A DNA stretch of 64,000 nt. Origin: Cyathus striatus (taxonomy: Eukaryota > Basidiomycota > Agaricomycetes > Agaricales > Nidulariaceae). Below the pieces are notes generated by a model, which was given only the letters and a program-made list of their open reading frames with translations, was not told where the DNA came from and did not search any database. Shown piece after piece: positions 60,555 to 64,000 of the stretch; positions within the stretch are counted from its first letter, which is position 1; every line of letters starts with the position of its first letter. The position numbers and the translations under genes are program-made. The stretch covers positions 3,720,001 through 3,784,000 of the forward strand of contig JAOVFP010000003.1 in NCBI GenBank assembly GCA_025738555.1, written 5' to 3'.

Positions 60555-61481
60555 TCATCCAATAACCTGTACATCACCCTTACCCTTCTCTTCGTCCTTC
60601 CGATTCCTATCACCCATTACGCGATCGCCCAACCTCCCCGCCTCTTCCTCCTCCGCAATGCGAGCCACTACAGTCAAATGTTCAAGGACCGATTCCATAA
60701 TATAATCTAGCAAAACTACTGGGCCCAGCTCCTGCAGACGAACATCAATTACGAATTCCATTGCCTTCATACACACCACAAGATTCCGCTTTGCAAACTC
60801 CACATAACGAAGCGTATCCAGCACCTCCTGCGACATAGGCAGAAACAGAAGCTGCAGATCATCCACCTCGTAGTTGTCCATTTCCGCTTGATGTAGCTTG
60901 ATATACTTTTCTATGATATCAGGGAGATATTTTAGGTGCGGTGGGGGATCAGTTGCTTTCGCGAGAATGGACGTTATGGTTTTGATGGACTGGAGGAGAC
61001 CTAATGCTGAGATATTCGAGTAGGTATGGGCTTGGAGCTGGGATATGATGTCGAGCGCTGTTGCTCTTCTATAGAAGTTGTATGCGGTGTTCCAGGTGAA
61101 TATAGCTAAGACGAGGGAGGCTATTGAGAGGCCTGCCGAGTGTCAATCAATTGGGTGATGAATGAATGAACTATGGTGAGACGTACCGATTATGGTGCCT
61201 AGCGCCTTTGAGCGTTGAGTTCCATCGCGCCTGTAGCGGATTCTGTACAAAAGTGTGGGAGCGGGGACGCTCGAGGTTGAGCTAGGGATGCTCTGTGGAC
61301 ATGTTGATGTTGTGTGTAGTGTTCGTGGTGCAAAGGAGAGTCTGGTGACAAGTAGCTTAGAACTAGTAGTTGCCCATATTTGAGGGAATCGGAGAACAGG
61401 AGACGAGGTGCAAGAGACGCAGATGGGCAGACCGTTTAGTGTAGTGCGATGCCTCGACAGTGTCCTAAGTGCTATGGGCAT
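60555..61481 (-). CDS. Family B protein B4, 290 aa, inverted copy of B1
   Basis: Exons are 61481-61187 and 61132-60555, with a 54-bp intron. It starts MPIALRTLSRHRTTLNGLPI and keeps RTLHTTSTC and SKALGTIIG at the splice point, then GLSIASLVLAIFTWNTAYNF as the probable membrane segment. Conserved strings are ALGLLQSIKTITSILAKATD, EKYIKLHQAEMDNYEVD, SQEVLDTLRYVEFAKRNL and a GDVQVIG end. It is closest to B1, with conservation extending into both flanks, so the pair arose by inverted duplication. The middle of the C-terminal half (LGPVVLLDYIMESVLEHL) differs more than the presequence does. Confidence 0.82.
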
Positions 61482-61670
61482 CGATGATAAGAAACGGTGG
61501 GAGTGGAACCATCAAGCATGCACAGGTCAAATGTCCACCTAAAGCAGCCGGCATTTCATGGGTTTGGACTCCGAAGACCAGTGGCAGCAAACAAGCAACA
61601 AGACATCTGCATCAGACAGTAGAGCAATCAGACTATATTTGAGATGGAGAAAGAGGAATAAAGCCATAGC

Positions 61671-61682
61671 TGAGCGTGCTCA
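61671..61682 (-). promoter_or_regulatory. Palindrome TGAGCGTGCTCA, 190 bp before B4
   Basis: Third occurrence of the family B upstream palindrome. Confidence 0.5.
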
Positions 61683-61903
61683 ACGCGGTGCGGTAAATTA
61701 AATGCAATGAGAGCTGTGGACGTCGACGAGCACGATTAACCCTAACCCGGATGCTAACGCTGACTCTTTCAAAATAACTCGGATTTTAAGCAACAATAGC
61801 CATTTGGATCTAACTCGACCACGACCCAAAGCGACTACCCCACAATGAACCATCCATCGATAACCAGACGCCCAACTCATCCCCTCCACCCCCCACCTCA
61901 CCA

Positions 61904-63414
61904 ATGTCAACACTAAGCACACCAGCGACAGACCCCTACCCGCGCCCCAACCGCATCCTAATCATCGGAGGAGGACCAGCAGGCCTAACGACCCTTCACA
62001 ACCTCACCACACTCGGTTCCTTCGACCGTGTCGAGCTCGTAGAAAGGAGGGACAATATCGGTGGAGTCTGGTTCGTTCCCCTCCTTCTGCTTAGTTATAT
62101 CATCGCTCACTGAACCAGGTACCTCGATCCTCCAGATCAATCCCATGATCCAGCTCACCGGCACCGTTGGCCCTCCCCCGCATACAAAGGAATGATAGGA
62201 AATGTCCTTCCGACCAACCTCTCCTTCCATTCCCTCTCCTTTCCCCAACGTCCAGATCCACATCAGCCCTTCCCAACATTATCAGAGACACACGAGTACC
62301 TCCTCGCTGCTGCTCCGCACCTCTCCTCCGGTGCAGTACGGCTCAATACAGAGGTTCTGCGCGTGGAAGAGCAGAAGGAGGGGTGGAAAGTCGTTTTGAG
62401 AGATGTGGTGAAAGATGAGGTGAGGGAGGAACGGTGGGATGCAGTAGTGGGTGCCATGGGGTGGTATGATAACCCTGTATGGCCCAATACGCCTGGGCTA
62501 GATGTCCTTCGTGAGCATGGAGTCGCGAGACATGCAAAAGTGTGGAGAGGACCAGAGGGTTACGAAGGAAAGGTATATCAACCCCTCTCCTCATTCTCAT
62601 TCTTGCTAATGGCATGTCATAGCGCGTCCTGGTAGTCGCCAACGCAAACTCCTCAAACGATATCGCAGCCCAACTCGCACCTATAGCCCAATCCCCAATA
62701 TACCAAAGCATCCGCCGACCAGCGTTCCCGGGCTTCCCAAGTCTCCCAGACGAGCGAATCGAAATGGTTTCCCCAGTGCAAGAGTACATCTTCCACGACT
62801 CAAGCGGTAGGGTTGAGGCGAAATTATCCGATGGACGAAGTATTCCCGATATCGACTACGTGATCCTCGGAACGGGATACAAAGTCTTCCCAGACTTCAT
62901 ACACGTCCTCAACACCGAACCCCAACTGAACCCACTAATCACCCCTACAACATACCCAAACCGCATTCCACACCTGCACAATCTAATCCTCTACGCGCAT
63001 AATCCAACGCTAGCGTTCACAGGCGCTCCAATGGCATTTACACCTTTTACCATATTCGATTTGCAGGCTACGTGGCTTGCGCTGTGCTGGACACGCACTA
63101 ACCCTATCATGTACCCTGAAACGACCGAAGGGAGGCTGAAGTACGATGAAGACCGGATTCGCACCGTGGAAGAGTGGCGCAATGGGATTGAAAATCCCAG
63201 TGCGTTGATGGTGTATAATGTGCTTGGGATGGGAGAGGAGGATTATGCAAGCATGTTGAGGGCGGAGGTGGTTGCCGTTCGCCCGGAGCTTGGGGAGGTG
63301 TTACCTGTTTGGAGTGAAGAGAGTAGGAAGGCGAGGGATAGAATGTTTGTGGCCAAGTTGGACGCTTTGAGGTGGGCTAGGGATGAGCGTGGAGAAGGAG
63401 AGGCGAGTGGTTGA
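61904..63414 (+). CDS. Flavin-dependent monooxygenase (FMO-like), 470 aa, intact
   Basis: Exons are 61904-62070, 62119-62572 and 62623-63414; the introns (48 and 50 bp) sit at the same positions as in the broken paralogue at 23317-24888. The FAD-binding IIGGGPAG is at about 20-27, followed by VELVERRDNIGGVW. The segment GNVLPTNLSFHSLSFP matches the FMO region near the active site, and ANANSSNDIA (about 213) is the NADPH loop, its first Gly replaced by Ala. ILGTGYK is the second dinucleotide-site string. Length is usual for fungal FMO/thiol-oxidase-like proteins. The substrate is not predictable. The reading frame is uninterrupted, including the Trp that is a stop in the paralogue. Confidence 0.9.
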
Positions 63415-64000
63415 ATGGTTTATATGCTATTTTATTAGTATATTTATTACAATTATTCTGGATGTATGTTTTCAGTCAGCTAGACTCTCGAGAAATAAAG
63501 AGAAAATACTATATATTAACCAAAATTCCATCCATCCAGCATTCTGAGTGAATAGTTCAATCAGCAAGGAGACCTCAAGCAAGAAACCGAACCTAGGCTG
63601 AGGTAGCGGACAGCGTGGGCGCAGCATCTGTGAGTAAAGTCTTGCCTAAGTTGTGGGGGACGAGACTCACTCGACGCGTCAAGACTAACAGGCGGGTGTC
63701 GGAGTTCGTCTCGGCCCCAGTAACAATTAGCGAAGCTGGGAGATGTGCACTTCGTGCACAGCCAGGCCCTCACCCATACCCAGCGAGTAATCCAGTAGGC
63801 AGATAGATTATAGAACGTATCGATAACCACAACAGTAAAAAGCACAACTTAATAATATTACTAGAGTACTTAACAACCGTAGCATAAATACCTACTTTCT
63901 ACCAGAAACTTCAAGCGCGAGTCAAAGACAACACCATTCTTCACTTCAATTCAGATTCGCATAGCATTTCTCGCAGCAGCTGGTACGTTACACCTCCTTC
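63415..64000. other. Right-end spacer
   Basis: AT-rich 3' flank of the monooxygenase gene, then sequence without a supportable gene, RNA or repeat. Confidence 0.5.

Overview
The window is nuclear DNA of a filamentous basidiomycete, most likely an agaricomycete. Five observations support this: introns of about 48-64 bp with GTRNGT donors and occasional TACTAAT branch sites; an NLR-like NACHT-WD40 gene of the fungal HET-E/nwd type; a Tnp2-type (CACTA/CMC) transposon; Helitron and hAT remnants of the kinds common in agaricomycetes; and a polyubiquitin gene. No species is claimed.

Layout. 1-6.0 kb is a decayed Helitron Rep/helicase gene (minus strand), broken by a 1.35-kb TA-flanked inverted-repeat element and by an unassigned 1.3-kb insert. 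6.6-8.0 kb holds a broken multi-exon gene of unknown kind. 8.57-12.49 kb is an intact four-exon NLR-like gene (1,252 aa) with ten almost identical WD40 units. 12.5-20.9 kb is gene-poor; a coding remnant there is split by a hAT element (15678-17515, 8-bp target duplication) that carries a Tc1/mariner hairpin (16458-17209) with 359-bp arms, followed by a tandemly duplicated stretch. 21.7-26.1 kb is a short-chain dehydrogenase (SDR) / flavin monooxygenase (FMO) cluster: one intact SDR, an FMO with a single nonsense codon, and two inverted partial SDR copies. Polyubiquitin lies at 27.0-28.0 kb.

28.4-30.8 kb holds two tandem genes (A1, A2) and a tail remnant of a family I do not recognise. An F-box/LRR-like gene (31.2-34.8 kb) is cut by a 1,728-bp TG..CA element with a 4-bp target duplication. 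35149-38036 is a hAT element without a recognisable transposase. 38189-45319 is a CACTA element with exact ends and a CCC duplication, carrying two convergent decayed genes and itself hit by a 982-bp TA-flanked element. Next come a pseudogene of family A (45.5 kb), a glutamine-synthetase-like pseudogene (46.9-48.4 kb) and a decayed hAT transposase gene (49.7-51.9 kb). 54.3-61.5 kb holds four genes (B1-B4) and one remnant of the B branch of the same unknown family; B1 and B4 are inverted copies of each other. The right end carries an intact FMO (61904-63414).

How it fits together. Euchromatin-like gene islands (21-30 kb and 54-64 kb) alternate with TE nests. In the TE nests nearly every in-frame stop is TGA where an Arg codon is expected, with matching Arg-to-Cys/Trp changes, which points to CpG deamination of silenced DNA. 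The most novel-looking content is the A/B family: short multi-copy genes with a mitochondrial-type N-terminus, a probable membrane segment, a fast-changing helical C-terminus and, in three B genes, a shared palindrome 190-208 bp before the start codon. Next in interest is the NLR whose WD40 units vary almost only at three codons.
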